Made by a program: the position numbers and the translations under genes
Assembly: GCA_001823105.1 (NCBI GenBank)
Contig: MHTO01000014.1
Location: 1-16,774 of the forward strand
Origin: Candidatus Wildermuthbacteria bacterium GWA2_46_15
GTDB taxonomy: Bacteria > Patescibacteriota > Minisyncoccia > Minisyncoccales > GWA2-46-15
Reading direction: 5' to 3'
DNA length: 16,774 nucleotides
In this document: positions 1 through 6,655 of the stretch, in pieces
Numbering within the stretch: the stretch's first letter is position 1
Layout: each line of letters begins with the position of its first letter
Notes under the pieces: generated by a model
Databases searched by the model: none
Seen by the model: the letters and a program-made list of their open reading frames with translations, nothing else
Told to the model about the DNA's origin: nothing

Positions 1-1
1 A

Positions 2-727
2 GATGGGAAAGCGATCTTTCTGGCTTACGATCAGGGATTGGAGCTGGGTCCGGACGATGTCGGGCCGACGGCCATTGATCCCGACTTTATCTTAAAAATT
101 GCGAAGGAAGGCAAATACAACGGCGTCGTCCTCCAAAAGGGGATCGCCGAAAAATATTATTCAAAAGAAAAATACCCGGTTCCTTTGATCTTGAAATTAA
201 ACGGCAAAACAGAGTTAGTCTCGGGCGACCCGATCTCGAGACAGGTTTGCTCGGTGGAAGAAGCCTTAAGGCTCGGAGCCGAGGCCGTCGGCTACACCAT
301 CTATATCGGCAGCGAACAGGAATCGGTCATGATGGCCGAATTCGGTAAAATAGTCGAGCAGGCTCATAAAATAAATCTGCCGGTGATTGCCTGGTGCTAT
401 CCCCGGGGGAAAAACATTGAGGCCGAAACTGCACCGGATAACGTCATCTACGCGGCCCGGGTGGGATTGGAGCTCGGCGCCGACATCGTCAAGATAAAAT
501 ACTGCGGCTCTGAATCCTGTTTTGCTCAAGCGGTCAAGGCCGCCGGAAAAACCAGGGTCATGATGGCCGGAGGACCCGTGCGCGCCGACGAAAAGGAATT
601 CTTAGAGCACGTCAGAAATGCCGTCAGGGCCGGGGCAATCGGAGTGGCCGTGGGTAGAAATGTCTGGCTAGCCAAGAAGCCTCTAGAAGTCACTGACAAA
701 ATCAAAAAAATCATTTTCGGCGCATGA
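2..727 (+). CDS. Class I fructose-bisphosphate aldolase, DhnA/archaeal type (5' truncated)
   Basis: The frame is open from base 2 and the start lies outside the window, so 241 residues are visible. The enzyme would cleave fructose-1,6-bisphosphate to dihydroxyacetone phosphate and glyceraldehyde-3-phosphate by Schiff-base chemistry in the cytoplasm (glycolysis/gluconeogenesis). The visible N-terminus contains AYDQGLELGP, matching the AYDHG-EHGP signature of the DhnA/archaeal FBA family. Later come the barrel strand ADIVKIKYCGS, whose lysines include the expected Schiff-base residue, and a phosphate-binding AGGPV/GVAVGRNVW end typical of this TIM barrel. Its TGA stop overlaps the ATG of the ferredoxin gene by 4 bases (ATGA), so the two are translationally coupled. 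The related family member LsrF/transaldolase-like is a less likely alternative. Confidence 0.88.
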   Translation, partial: DGKAIFLAYDQGLELGPDDVGPTAIDPDFILKIAKEGKYNGVVLQKGIAEKYYSKEKYPVPLILKLNGKTELVSGDPISRQVCSVEEALRLGAEAVGYTIYIGSEQESVMMAEFGKIVEQAHKINLPVIAWCYPRGKNIEAETAPDNVIYAARVGLELGADIVKIKYCGSESCFAQAVKAAGKTRVMMAGGPVRADEKEFLEHVRNAVRAGAIGVAVGRNVWLAKKPLEVTDKIKKIIFGA

Positions 728-939
728 AAATACGTCTTGATAGGGAAAAATGCATTGGTTGCGGCAGCTGCGTGGTCGTCTGCCCCAAATATTTTGATCT
801 GGATCCGGATGGTCGAGCCAAGCTGAAAGGCGGCATCGCAAATAAAGAAAAAACACATGAAGAATTGACAATTTCCTCAATTGAGTGTATCCAAAATGCA
901 GTGGACTGTTGCCCTTCGCAAGCTATACGACTCGAATAA
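724..939 (+). CDS. Single-cluster 4Fe-4S ferredoxin
   Basis: A 71-residue electron carrier. The motif CIGCGSCVVVCP gives Cys10, Cys13 and Cys16 as three cluster ligands, and Cys63 in the C-terminal CCP motif is the fourth. Cys20 and Cys55 sit where monocluster ferredoxins of the Thermotoga maritima type carry a structural disulfide: the 8-residue spacing from Cys55 to Cys63 matches that family. An extra Cys62 is present. The start is fixed by the 4-base overlap with the aldolase stop. The partner enzyme cannot be told from this window, and the link to the aldolase may be only transcriptional. An insertion between the two halves makes it somewhat longer than the ~60-residue thermophile proteins. 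Confidence 0.88.
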   Translation: MKIRLDREKCIGCGSCVVVCPKYFDLDPDGRAKLKGGIANKEKTHEELTISSIECIQNAVDCCPSQAIRLE

Positions 940-956
940 TATCTACAAATTAAATT

Positions 957-1625
957 ATGTTAGTCATTAAGGCCAGAATTCGTTCTCTGTTGGGAAAAGA
1001 TGTCCGAAAGTTAAGAGAAAAAGACCGGTTACCGGCCGTCTTATACGGCCCCGGCCTGAAAGAAAATTTTCATCTCGATATAGACACCAAGGAGTTTATC
1101 AAGGTCTTTCAGGAAACCGGCCGGAGCTCTTTCCTGCAGCTGGAAGTGGAAAAGGATGGCAACGCCAAGCCCGTGGTTTTCTTGGTCTTAGTCCACGATA
1201 TTCAGAAGGATCCGCTTTCGCTTTCTCTTTCTCATGTTGATTTTTATCAGCCGTCCTCGACGAAGGAAATAAAAGTGAGGGTTCCTTTGTCCTTTGAAGG
1301 AGAAGCCAGAGCCGTTAAGAGCCTGGGAGGGACCCTGGTCAAAAACATCCAGGAAGTCCAGGTCCAAGCTTTGCCCCAAAACCTGCCGCACGAAATCGTG
1401 GTCAGCCTTGATACGCTGGATGAGTTGGGAAAAACAATTCTTATCAAAGATCTTCAGCTTCCTCCGGGAGTGAAGATTATTAAAAACCCGGAAGAAATTG
1501 TTGTCCAGGTAATGGAGTCGGAAAAGATCGAAGAAGAGCTGGAAAAACCGGTTGAAGAAAAAGTAGAAGAGGTGAAAGTGATCGAAAAAGAGAAGAAGGA
1601 AGAAGAGCCGGTCGAAAAACCCTAA
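957..1625 (+). CDS. rplY: Ribosomal protein L25, long (CTC/TL5) form
   Basis: A 222-residue protein of the L25/TL5/CTC family, which binds 5S rRNA in the large subunit. The N-terminal domain (about 1-92) has the family features RKLREKDRLPAVLYGPG and the segment FLVLVHDIQKDPLS..HVDFYQ. The second beta-rich domain (about 95-185) contains VRVPLSFEGEA and LPHEIVVSLDTL. The last ~35 residues are a run of Glu, Lys and Val, a charged low-complexity tail common in long L25 proteins. No Shine-Dalgarno sequence precedes the ATG, which lies 17 bases after the ferredoxin stop, so the gene is probably cotranscribed with its upstream neighbours. Confidence 0.93.
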   Translation: MLVIKARIRSLLGKDVRKLREKDRLPAVLYGPGLKENFHLDIDTKEFIKVFQETGRSSFLQLEVEKDGNAKPVVFLVLVHDIQKDPLSLSLSHVDFYQPSSTKEIKVRVPLSFEGEARAVKSLGGTLVKNIQEVQVQALPQNLPHEIVVSLDTLDELGKTILIKDLQLPPGVKIIKNPEEIVVQVMESEKIEEELEKPVEEKVEEVKVIEKEKKEEEPVEKP

Positions 1626-1633
1626 AAATTCAA

Positions 1634-3022
1634 ATGTCCTCCAGTTTTTACCACAAAACCATTATTTTTATTCTGGTAGCAATGGTGATTTTTAGTTTAC
1701 CTTCTTCGCTTTGCGAAAAGGCTAAGCTTTGCTTATCCGGGCCAATAGTGTTGGCCCAAACCCCCGAAGAAGAAAAAAAGGCTCTTGAAAAAGAACTCAA
1801 GGTCCTCGAAGAAAAGATCGCCCAATATGAAGGGGATATTAATAGCGTCCAAAAGGAAAAGAAAACTCTCCAAAACCAAATAACCATCCTGCAAAGCAAG
1901 ATTAAAAAACTGAACCTGGAAATCAGCCGGGGCAATTTAATGATCAAGGATATAAAGCTGCAGATCGTAGATACCGAGGGGGCCATCCAGAAAACGACCG
2001 GTCAGTTAGATGAGACGAGAGTCAAATTGAAGGGATCGCTGAGAGCTCTTTATCAAGAAAACCAAAGGGGAAACGTGGAAATCCTTCTGGGCAGCCGCCA
2101 GCTCTCTGATTTCTTCACTAACCTGGCCAACCTGGAAGCTCTCAATCTCAGAGTCGTTCAGTCTTTAGAGGACGTTAAGTCTTTGAAAATATCTCTCGAG
2201 GACGAAAAGGATTCTTTAGATAAAGAAAAAGAAGATCTCCAAAGGATTGTCGGGCTGCAAATTCTCCAAAAACAAGCCGGCGAGGACAATAAAAAGCAAC
2301 AAGAAAAGATTTTGGAAATAACCAAGGGCAAAGAAACTCTTTATCAAAAATATCTTGAAGAATCAAAACAGGAAGCCGCCCAAATCCGCTCAAGAATCTT
2401 TGAATTGATCGGCGTTCCCCAGGCGCCAACTTTTGGCCAGGCCTATGAAATCGCTAAAATAGTTTCTAAAACGACGGGCATTCGCCCGGCTCTTCTTCTG
2501 GCTGTAATAAAACAGGAATCAAATTTGGGAAAAAATGTGGGTCAGTGTTTCTTGAAAGATCCCCAGAAGGGGAGCGGTGTGAGAATTACTACCGGCGCCG
2601 CGGTGATCAACGTCATGAAACCATCAAGGGACGTCCAGCCGTTTTTACAGATCACGCAAGAACTCGGCCGCGACTCTTACAACACTTCCGTCTCTTGCCC
2701 GATCCCGAGCGTCGGGGGTTACGGCGGGGCCATGGGTCCGGCCCAGTTCATTCCTTCTACCTGGATGATCTATCGCGACAAATTAAAAGAAATAACCGGA
2801 AGAGCGGCCGATCCCTGGAATGTCCCGGACGCTTTTTTGGCCGCCGCTTTGTACCTTAAAGATTTTGGCGCCAGCTCCCAAAAAGAAAACGACGAATGGA
2901 GGGCGGCCATGATTTATTTCTCCGGCAGCACGAAAAGCCAATATCGCTTCTATGGCGACTCGGTCATCAGCATCGCCCGAAGCCTGGAAGAAGACATTAA
3001 AGCCATTGAGAACGGCCAGTAG
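1634..3022 (+). CDS. Secreted coiled-coil lytic transglycosylase
   Basis: A 462-residue cell-wall hydrolase. Residues 9-25 form a hydrophobic signal segment, and a likely cleavage site follows VLA at about 41. Residues 44-255 are a long heptad-rich coiled coil rich in Glu, Lys and Gln, like the N-terminal regions of EnvC/NlpC-type peptidoglycan hydrolases. The C-terminal domain (about 265-455) is a lysozyme-like transglycosylase fold: LLLAVIKQESNLG holds the likely catalytic Glu295, and GGYGGAMGPAQFIPSTW (361-377) is the MltB/SLT_2 signature. It should cut glycan strands at sites governed by the coiled coil. The gene lies 8 bases after rplY. A dispersed repeat is embedded in the signal region (see 1699-1735). 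The stop is 2 bases from the convergent PKD gene, with no terminator visible between them. Confidence 0.87.
   Translation: MSSSFYHKTIIFILVAMVIFSLPSSLCEKAKLCLSGPIVLAQTPEEEKKALEKELKVLEEKIAQYEGDINSVQKEKKTLQNQITILQSKIKKLNLEISRGNLMIKDIKLQIVDTEGAIQKTTGQLDETRVKLKGSLRALYQENQRGNVEILLGSRQLSDFFTNLANLEALNLRVVQSLEDVKSLKISLEDEKDSLDKEKEDLQRIVGLQILQKQAGEDNKKQQEKILEITKGKETLYQKYLEESKQEAAQIRSRIFELIGVPQAPTFGQAYEIAKIVSKTTGIRPALLLAVIKQESNLGKNVGQCFLKDPQKGSGVRITTGAAVINVMKPSRDVQPFLQITQELGRDSYNTSVSCPIPSVGGYGGAMGPAQFIPSTWMIYRDKLKEITGRAADPWNVPDAFLAAALYLKDFGASSQKENDEWRAAMIYFSGSTKSQYRFYGDSVISIARSLEEDIKAIENGQ
1699..1735 (+). repeat. Double-hairpin dispersed repeat, copy inside the transglycosylase gene
   Basis: The sequence starts ACC, forms a first hairpin (CCTTCTTCGC against GCGAAAAGG with one bulged C) and ends with a second hairpin TAAGC-TTT-GCTTA. 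The same architecture occurs at 6232-6262, 10086-10120 and 13557-13651. Here it is read in frame and encodes the odd peptide SSLCEKAKLCLSG between the hydrophobic core and the cleavage region of the signal peptide. Confidence 0.75.
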
Positions 3023-3024
3023 TC

Positions 3025-3507
3025 TTAAGGAGTGACGGTGACTTTGGCCAGACAGGTCCTCGAATTCTTGTTTTCGTCTAAGACTAACATTTTTATTTGG
3101 TAGTCTCCGGCTGATGGGAAGGTATAATTCTGAGGCTCGGTGGTGATGCCGGTATCCCAAATTGAGTCGTCCGTAAAGTCCCATTGAAAACCCAGGAGGG
3201 GATACTTGGTCTGACGCCCGGTTCCAATCAGAGTTACCTCAAATGGAGCCTGGCCCGTTGTCGAAGGAATGACTAAAATCTCCCCGCACAAAGGGGGATT
3301 TTCTGTTGGCCGGTTTTCGGCCTGGCTCGAAAAACCAGTTGGTCCTTGAGAATCCTGGTTTTTTGTTCGCAGTTCTTTTGCCTTAAGGGAAATCTGTGGG
3401 AAAACAATGACAAAGATAAATAATATTCCAAAGAGAATCAGCAAAGCCTCAATCATTCCCTGACCGGGCGAAAGATTAGTATTCGGGATACTCTTTTTGT
3501 AGTTCAT
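3025..3507 (-). CDS. Type IV pilin-like membrane protein with PKD-like domain
   Basis: 160 residues. The N-terminus MNYKKSIPNTNLSPG ends in Gly15 and is followed by QGMIEALLILFGILFIF. This resembles a class III prepilin leader with a glutamate at +5 and a hydrophobic alpha1 helix (about 17-40), and it is also reminiscent of TadE-like proteins. Residues ~75-160 resemble a PKD/Ig-like beta sandwich (APFEVTLIGTGR, FQWDFTDDS, YTFPSAGDYQIKMLVLDENK). The protein is probably anchored in or assembled at the membrane with the PKD domain outside. It is the last gene of the - strand operon and overlaps prfA by 32 bases. The pilin assignment rests on the N-terminus only. A plain single-pass PKD protein is the alternative. 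Confidence 0.7.
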   Translation of the reverse strand: MNYKKSIPNTNLSPGQGMIEALLILFGILFIFVIVFPQISLKAKELRTKNQDSQGPTGFSSQAENRPTENPPLCGEILVIPSTTGQAPFEVTLIGTGRQTKYPLLGFQWDFTDDSIWDTGITTEPQNYTFPSAGDYQIKMLVLDENKNSRTCLAKVTVTP

Positions 3508-4555
3508 CGATGACGGAATCTAATTTACCCTCTAGAACTCCTTCTAAATTGTGCCAACTTTTTTTGACTCGGTGGTCCGTGATTCTGTCTTGAGGAAAAT
3601 TGTAAGTTCTTATTTTCTCGGCTCTTTTCCCCCGGCCGATCTGGGACCTTCTCGTCCCCGAAACCTTTCGTTCTTCTTCAGAGACCTCGTGCTCCAGCAA
3701 TCTGGCGGCCAGGATGGCCAGGGCGTTCTCCTTATTCTGCATTTGATTTCTTTCGGTTCTCGAGGTCACCGTCATTCCCGAAGGAAGATGAACAATCCTG
3801 ACGGCCGTCTTTCTTTTGTTGACGTTTTGGCCGCCGGGACCAGAAGCATTGAAGAAATCGATCTTTAGATCGCTGGGATTGGTCTTTAAACCACCGATCT
3901 CTTTTGGCTTTAACAGAACGGCGACGGTGATGGTGGAGGTGTGGACCCGGCCCGATTTTTCCGTATCGGGAATGCGCTGAACCCGATGAACCCCGCCCTC
4001 GTATTTCATCTTGGCAAAAACATCGCGCGCCTGGCTCGTTGTTCCTGATTTCAGCTCAAAAATGATTTCCTTTAACCCGCCCAGCTCGGTTCTCGAAGAG
4101 TCTAGGGTTTCCAACTGCCAGCCCTGGGACCGGGCGAAGCCAGAATACATCCTAAACAGATCCTGAGCAAAAAGAGCCGCTTCTTCTCCGCCGACGCCGG
4201 CGCGAATTTCAACAATGGCGGCCGTGCTGGATTTCCCTTTCTTAACCGGCGCGGACTCACCAAACAAGTTCTCTAATTCGACCTTAAGAGTCCTGGTCTT
4301 TTCCCTGAGGGCCTGCGTCTCTTCTTTGGCCAAGGTGGTTAAATCGAAATCTTCTCCGGCGCTGATAATGGTTTCGTTTTCAGCGATCTGTTTTTCAAAA
4401 TCTTCTAGGGCGGAAATTTTCTCCAGCAGCTTTTCCAGCCGGTTTTTGTTTTCGGTTAAATTCTCAAACTTTTCCCAATTGGAAACGACCTCGGGATCGG
4501 AAAGCTGAGATAATATTGCTTGATATTCTTTTTCGATCTCTTGTCGAGTTAACAT
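3476..4555 (-). CDS. prfA: Peptide chain release factor 1
   Basis: A 359-residue class-I release factor that recognises UAA and UAG and triggers peptidyl-tRNA hydrolysis on the ribosome. Domain 1 is helical (about 1-110). The RAGVGGEEAALFA segment (118-130) and the codon-recognition tripeptide P-D-T (196-198, the P-x-T motif of RF1, not the SPF of RF2) are present. The catalytic GGQ is at 241-243 in SGPGGQNVNKRKTAVRI. The C-terminus carries the usual RSQIGRGKRAEKIRTYNFPQDRITDHR block. Length is normal. It lies downstream of rpmE on the same strand, a frequent bacterial order. No Shine-Dalgarno sequence is seen before the ATG, and a repeat-rich 123-base spacer separates it from rpmE. Confidence 0.97.
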   Translation of the reverse strand: MLTRQEIEKEYQAILSQLSDPEVVSNWEKFENLTENKNRLEKLLEKISALEDFEKQIAENETIISAGEDFDLTTLAKEETQALREKTRTLKVELENLFGESAPVKKGKSSTAAIVEIRAGVGGEEAALFAQDLFRMYSGFARSQGWQLETLDSSRTELGGLKEIIFELKSGTTSQARDVFAKMKYEGGVHRVQRIPDTEKSGRVHTSTITVAVLLKPKEIGGLKTNPSDLKIDFFNASGPGGQNVNKRKTAVRIVHLPSGMTVTSRTERNQMQNKENALAILAARLLEHEVSEEERKVSGTRRSQIGRGKRAEKIRTYNFPQDRITDHRVKKSWHNLEGVLEGKLDSVIDELQKEYPEY

Positions 4556-4564
4556 AGTACCATT

Positions 4565-4690
4565 ACTGGAAAATTCTGTTAGAGCGCAAAAATCAAAACG
4601 AAAAGCGCAAAACTACAGCCTAAAACTTAAAACTTTCGTTCGCTTTACGCTTTAAACTGTAACTTTGCGCTTTGCGCTTTAAGCTTTACG
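4565..4690. repeat. CTTTACGC/GCGCAAA inverted-repeat spacer
   Basis: Short units such as CTTTACGC, TTTGCGC and their complements recur through this spacer. AAAGCGCAAAACTACAG (from about 4604) is an almost perfect inverted match to CTGTAACTTTGCGCTTT (from about 4656), giving a long hairpin with a loop of roughly 35 bases. The right end of the array runs into rpmE and encodes its last residues (KKRKA and stop). Confidence 0.6.
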
Positions 4691-4891
4691 CTTTTTCGAT
4701 AACCTTTCTCTGAATTTTTGAACCTGGCCCGCTCGATCAATAATCTTCTCTTTGCCCGTGTAGAAAGGATGACAAACAGAACAAATCTCAACCTCAATTG
4801 ATTCTTTGGTCGAACCAACGGTAAAGGTATGGCCGCAGCTGCATTTCACCTGAGCGTTTTGATAATAAGTTGGATGGATATCCTTTTTCAT
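4679..4891 (-). CDS. rpmE: Ribosomal protein L31 (zinc-binding type)
   Basis: A 70-residue large-subunit protein that bridges the ribosomal subunits. It begins MKKDIHPTY as usual. Cys17, Cys19, Cys37 and Cys40 (KCSCG and ICSVCHPFYTGK) form the zinc site of the C+ L31 type, and the IDRAGQVQKFRER segment is typical. AGGTGA, one of the few clear ribosome-binding sites in the window, lies 4 bases before the ATG and overlaps the stop of the upstream 27-codon ORF. It can pair with the 16S 3' tail (TCACCT). The C-terminal KKRKA comes from the neighbouring repeat array. Confidence 0.96.
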   Translation of the reverse strand: MKKDIHPTYYQNAQVKCSCGHTFTVGSTKESIEVEICSVCHPFYTGKEKIIDRAGQVQKFRERLSKKRKA

Positions 4892-4895
4892 GGTT

Positions 4896-4979
4896 TCACC
4901 TAACGATATACTCTTTTAAAGCATAAAAGAGCAGGAATAAAAAGATGAGGACGAATAAGATATCAAGAATTTTGGTCAT
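4896..4979 (-). CDS. 27-residue single-pass membrane peptide upstream of rpmE
   Basis: A short frame from ATG (4977-4979) to TGA (4896-4898) encodes a 27-residue peptide: MTKILD, then a run of about 16 hydrophobic residues (ILFVLIFLFLLFYAL), then KEYIVR. This is the pattern of a single-pass micropeptide with positive charge at both ends. Its stop lies 4 bases before the rpmE ATG, and its last codons contain the rpmE ribosome-binding site, so its translation could be coupled to rpmE. A TATAAA -10 box ends 7 bases before the ATG, so the transcript would be leaderless or nearly so. No homologue is recognised. It could instead be a chance frame within an rpmE leader. Confidence 0.5.
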   Translation of the reverse strand: MTKILDILFVLIFLFLLFYALKEYIVR

Positions 4980-4986
4980 TCTTTAT

Positions 4987-4992
4987 TTTATA
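4987..4992 (-). promoter_or_regulatory. -10 box of the rpmE-prfA operon
   Basis: On the - strand this reads TATAAA, 7 bases before the ATG of the 27-codon ORF. No good -35 match lies 16-18 bases upstream. Transcription would begin about at the start codon. Confidence 0.45.
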
Positions 4993-5030
4993 CGAATAAC
5001 TGGAAAAGTAAAGCCTCCCACGATGAAAAC

Positions 5031-5059
5031 TTGTTTTAATTCTGAAGCAATGCTATCAT
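5031..5059 (+). promoter_or_regulatory. Promoter of rpsB-tsf
   Basis: TTGTTT (5031-5036) and TATCAT (5054-5059) are separated by exactly 17 bases. The expected transcription start, about 5066, is only a few bases before the rpsB ATG at 5069, which implies a leaderless or near-leaderless mRNA. Confidence 0.65.
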
Positions 5060-5068
5060 GTTCATGAT

Positions 5069-5800
5069 ATGGTTAAACATGAACTACAAGTGAATATCGA
5101 TCACGAAGCCATGCTCGAGGCCGGCATGCATTTTGGCCACCCCGCCTCAACCTTACACCCTCGGATGAAACCATTTTTATTTGGCACCAGAAATGGCACC
5201 CAGATTATTGATTTGGAAAAGTCCGGCGAAAAGCTTAAAGAGGCTCTAAAGTTCATCCAAGAACTAACCAAAGAAAACGGGACCGTCCTTTTAGTCGGCA
5301 CCAAGATTCATATTAAAAAGATGGTTAAGGAGATGGCCGAGGAGTGCGGCCTGCCCTATGTTTCAGAGCGCTGGCTGGGCGGCACTTTCACCAATTTTGA
5401 AACGATTAAGAAAAGGGTTAGTCATTTAAAAACTCTCGAAAAGGAAATGGCGGAAGGTCTCCTGGATAAATACACCAAGAAGGAAAGGGCGGCAATTGAA
5501 AAAGAGGTCGAGGGCCTGGAAAAAAGATTTGGCGGGATAAAAACCCTGGAGGTCTTGCCTCGGGCCATCTTTATCTGTGACATGAAAAAAGAGTTATTGG
5601 CCATTAAAGAGGCCCGGCATAAGGGCGTTAAGGTGATTGGCCTGGCCGACACCAATATTGACCCGAAGCTGGCCGATTACCCCATCCCGGCCAATGACGA
5701 CGCCGTCAATTCGGTCAAATATATCCTCGACAAGGTCAAGGAAACCGTCTTGAATAACCAGGTCAAGAAAACAGAGAAAGACGATGATGTCAAACATTAA
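5069..5800 (+). CDS. rpsB: Ribosomal protein S2
   Basis: A 243-residue small-subunit protein that binds the 16S head/body junction and is needed for S1-type mRNA handling. Family blocks are present: MLEAGMHFGHPASTLHPRMKPFLFGTRNGTQIIDL near the N-terminus, VLLVGTK, ERWLGGTFTNFETI, and IGLADTNIDPKLADYPIPANDDAVNSVKYIL near the C-terminus. Length is normal. The ATG at 5069 was chosen because it gives the expected short N-terminus and lies just after the promoter. No Shine-Dalgarno sequence precedes it. The 3' end overlaps tsf by 17 bases, the usual rpsB-tsf order. Confidence 0.97.
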   Translation: MVKHELQVNIDHEAMLEAGMHFGHPASTLHPRMKPFLFGTRNGTQIIDLEKSGEKLKEALKFIQELTKENGTVLLVGTKIHIKKMVKEMAEECGLPYVSERWLGGTFTNFETIKKRVSHLKTLEKEMAEGLLDKYTKKERAAIEKEVEGLEKRFGGIKTLEVLPRAIFICDMKKELLAIKEARHKGVKVIGLADTNIDPKLADYPIPANDDAVNSVKYILDKVKETVLNNQVKKTEKDDDVKH

Positions 5801-6245
5801 TCAGGTAAAACAGTTGCGCGAAGAAACCGAGGCCCCGATCAACGAATGCCTTAAGGCCCTGAGCGAAGCGAAGGGCGACAGGGAAAAAGCCAAAGAGATC
5901 CTGAGAAAATGGGGTAAAACCCTGGCCGCTAAGAAAGTGGAAAGGGAAGTCAAAGAAGGCATCATCGACGTTTACCTTCACCCAAATAAGAAGGTGGGTG
6001 TGATCTTGGAGCTTCGCTGCGAGTCAGATTTTGTTGCCAAAAACGAGGACTTCCAGAAGTTGGCTCATGAGCTTTGTCTCCAAATCGCCGCGATGGATCC
6101 GGAAAACCAAGATCTGTTTTTATCTCAGCCTTGGATCAAGGACGAAACAAAAAAGATCAAGGATCTTCTCACCGAACACATTGCCAAGCTGGGCGAAAAC
6201 ATTGTCGTTAGAAGTTTTAGCCGACTCAGCGTAAGGAAACCTTAG
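5784..6245 (+). CDS. tsf: Elongation factor Ts, short form
   Basis: A 153-residue nucleotide-exchange factor for EF-Tu, far shorter than the ~280 residues of E. coli EF-Ts but in the range seen in CPR bacteria. The N-terminal UBA-like module (VKQLREETEAPINECLKAL) and the EF-Tu-contacting motif RCESDFVAKNEDF (78-90, the classic C-E-T-D-F-V block) are intact, and IAKLGENIVVRSF marks the end of the core. The start may be either of two adjacent ATGs (5784 or 5787). The gene overlaps rpsB. Its last codons (about RKP) and the TAG stop are supplied by a dispersed repeat (6232-6262), so the native C-terminus has probably been altered. Confidence 0.94.
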   Translation: MMSNINQVKQLREETEAPINECLKALSEAKGDREKAKEILRKWGKTLAAKKVEREVKEGIIDVYLHPNKKVGVILELRCESDFVAKNEDFQKLAHELCLQIAAMDPENQDLFLSQPWIKDETKKIKDLLTEHIAKLGENIVVRSFSRLSVRKP

Positions 6246-6262
6246 CCTCGCTAGAGCGAGGT
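6232..6262 (-). repeat. Double-hairpin dispersed repeat, copy at the tsf 3' end
   Basis: Read on the - strand: ACC, hairpin CCTCGC-TCTA-GCGAGG, then CTAAGG-TTT-CCTTA. Compared with the other copies the second stem has changed from TAAGC/GCTTA to TAAGG/CCTTA, a compensatory change. It contains the tsf stop codon. Confidence 0.75.
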
Positions 6263-6268
6263 AAAATA

Positions 6269-6655
6269 ATGTTTGTCCTTGAAATTTTAGCTAAAATCGT
6301 CTTGGTTGGCAGCCTAATAGGAATGCTCGTCATTTTTTTCAGGAAGGTTCCTTTATTGGCCGATATGCCGAAAACCACCTCGGTTTTTGAAAAAAGAGGA
6401 AATGCTTGGCTAATTTTGTTCAGAAAGCTGAAAGAAAAATTAAAAAATCTGCCTTTTTTAAAGGGTTTTTCCTCGGGGATATTCTTGCAAAAAATTCTCT
6501 CAAGCTTTAGGGTTTTTGCTCTAAAGCTCGAAAACAAAACTGGCCAGTGGCTTGAGATTTTAAGAAAAAGATCGCGGGAAAATAAAACCCCGGAGAAAAA
6601 AGACGATAAATACTGGGAAGCCCTAGAGAACAAAAACAAAAATCTGCCGATGTAG
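6269..6655 (+). CDS. Small membrane-anchored protein, unknown function
   Basis: 128 residues that I do not recognise. Residues 1-25 are a hydrophobic anchor (MFVLEILAKIVLVGSLIGMLVIFF), followed by RKVPLLADMP and a basic, helix-prone cytoplasmic region rich in Lys, Leu and Phe, ending in a charged tail (KKDDKYWEALENKNK). It begins 23 bases after tsf and is probably read with rpsB-tsf. Its TAG stop (6653-6655) lies inside the tRNA-Thr gene, so the CDS and the tRNA share 10 bases. No enzymatic motif is visible. Confidence 0.7.
   Translation: MFVLEILAKIVLVGSLIGMLVIFFRKVPLLADMPKTTSVFEKRGNAWLILFRKLKEKLKNLPFLKGFSSGIFLQKILSSFRVFALKLENKTGQWLEILRKRSRENKTPEKKDDKYWEALENKNKNLPM

Noticed and set aside
2..727. 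UGA recoding as glycine (seen in some CPR lineages)
   Set aside because: The aldolase ends at TGA exactly at the ferredoxin start, and the ORFs examined need no in-frame TGA.
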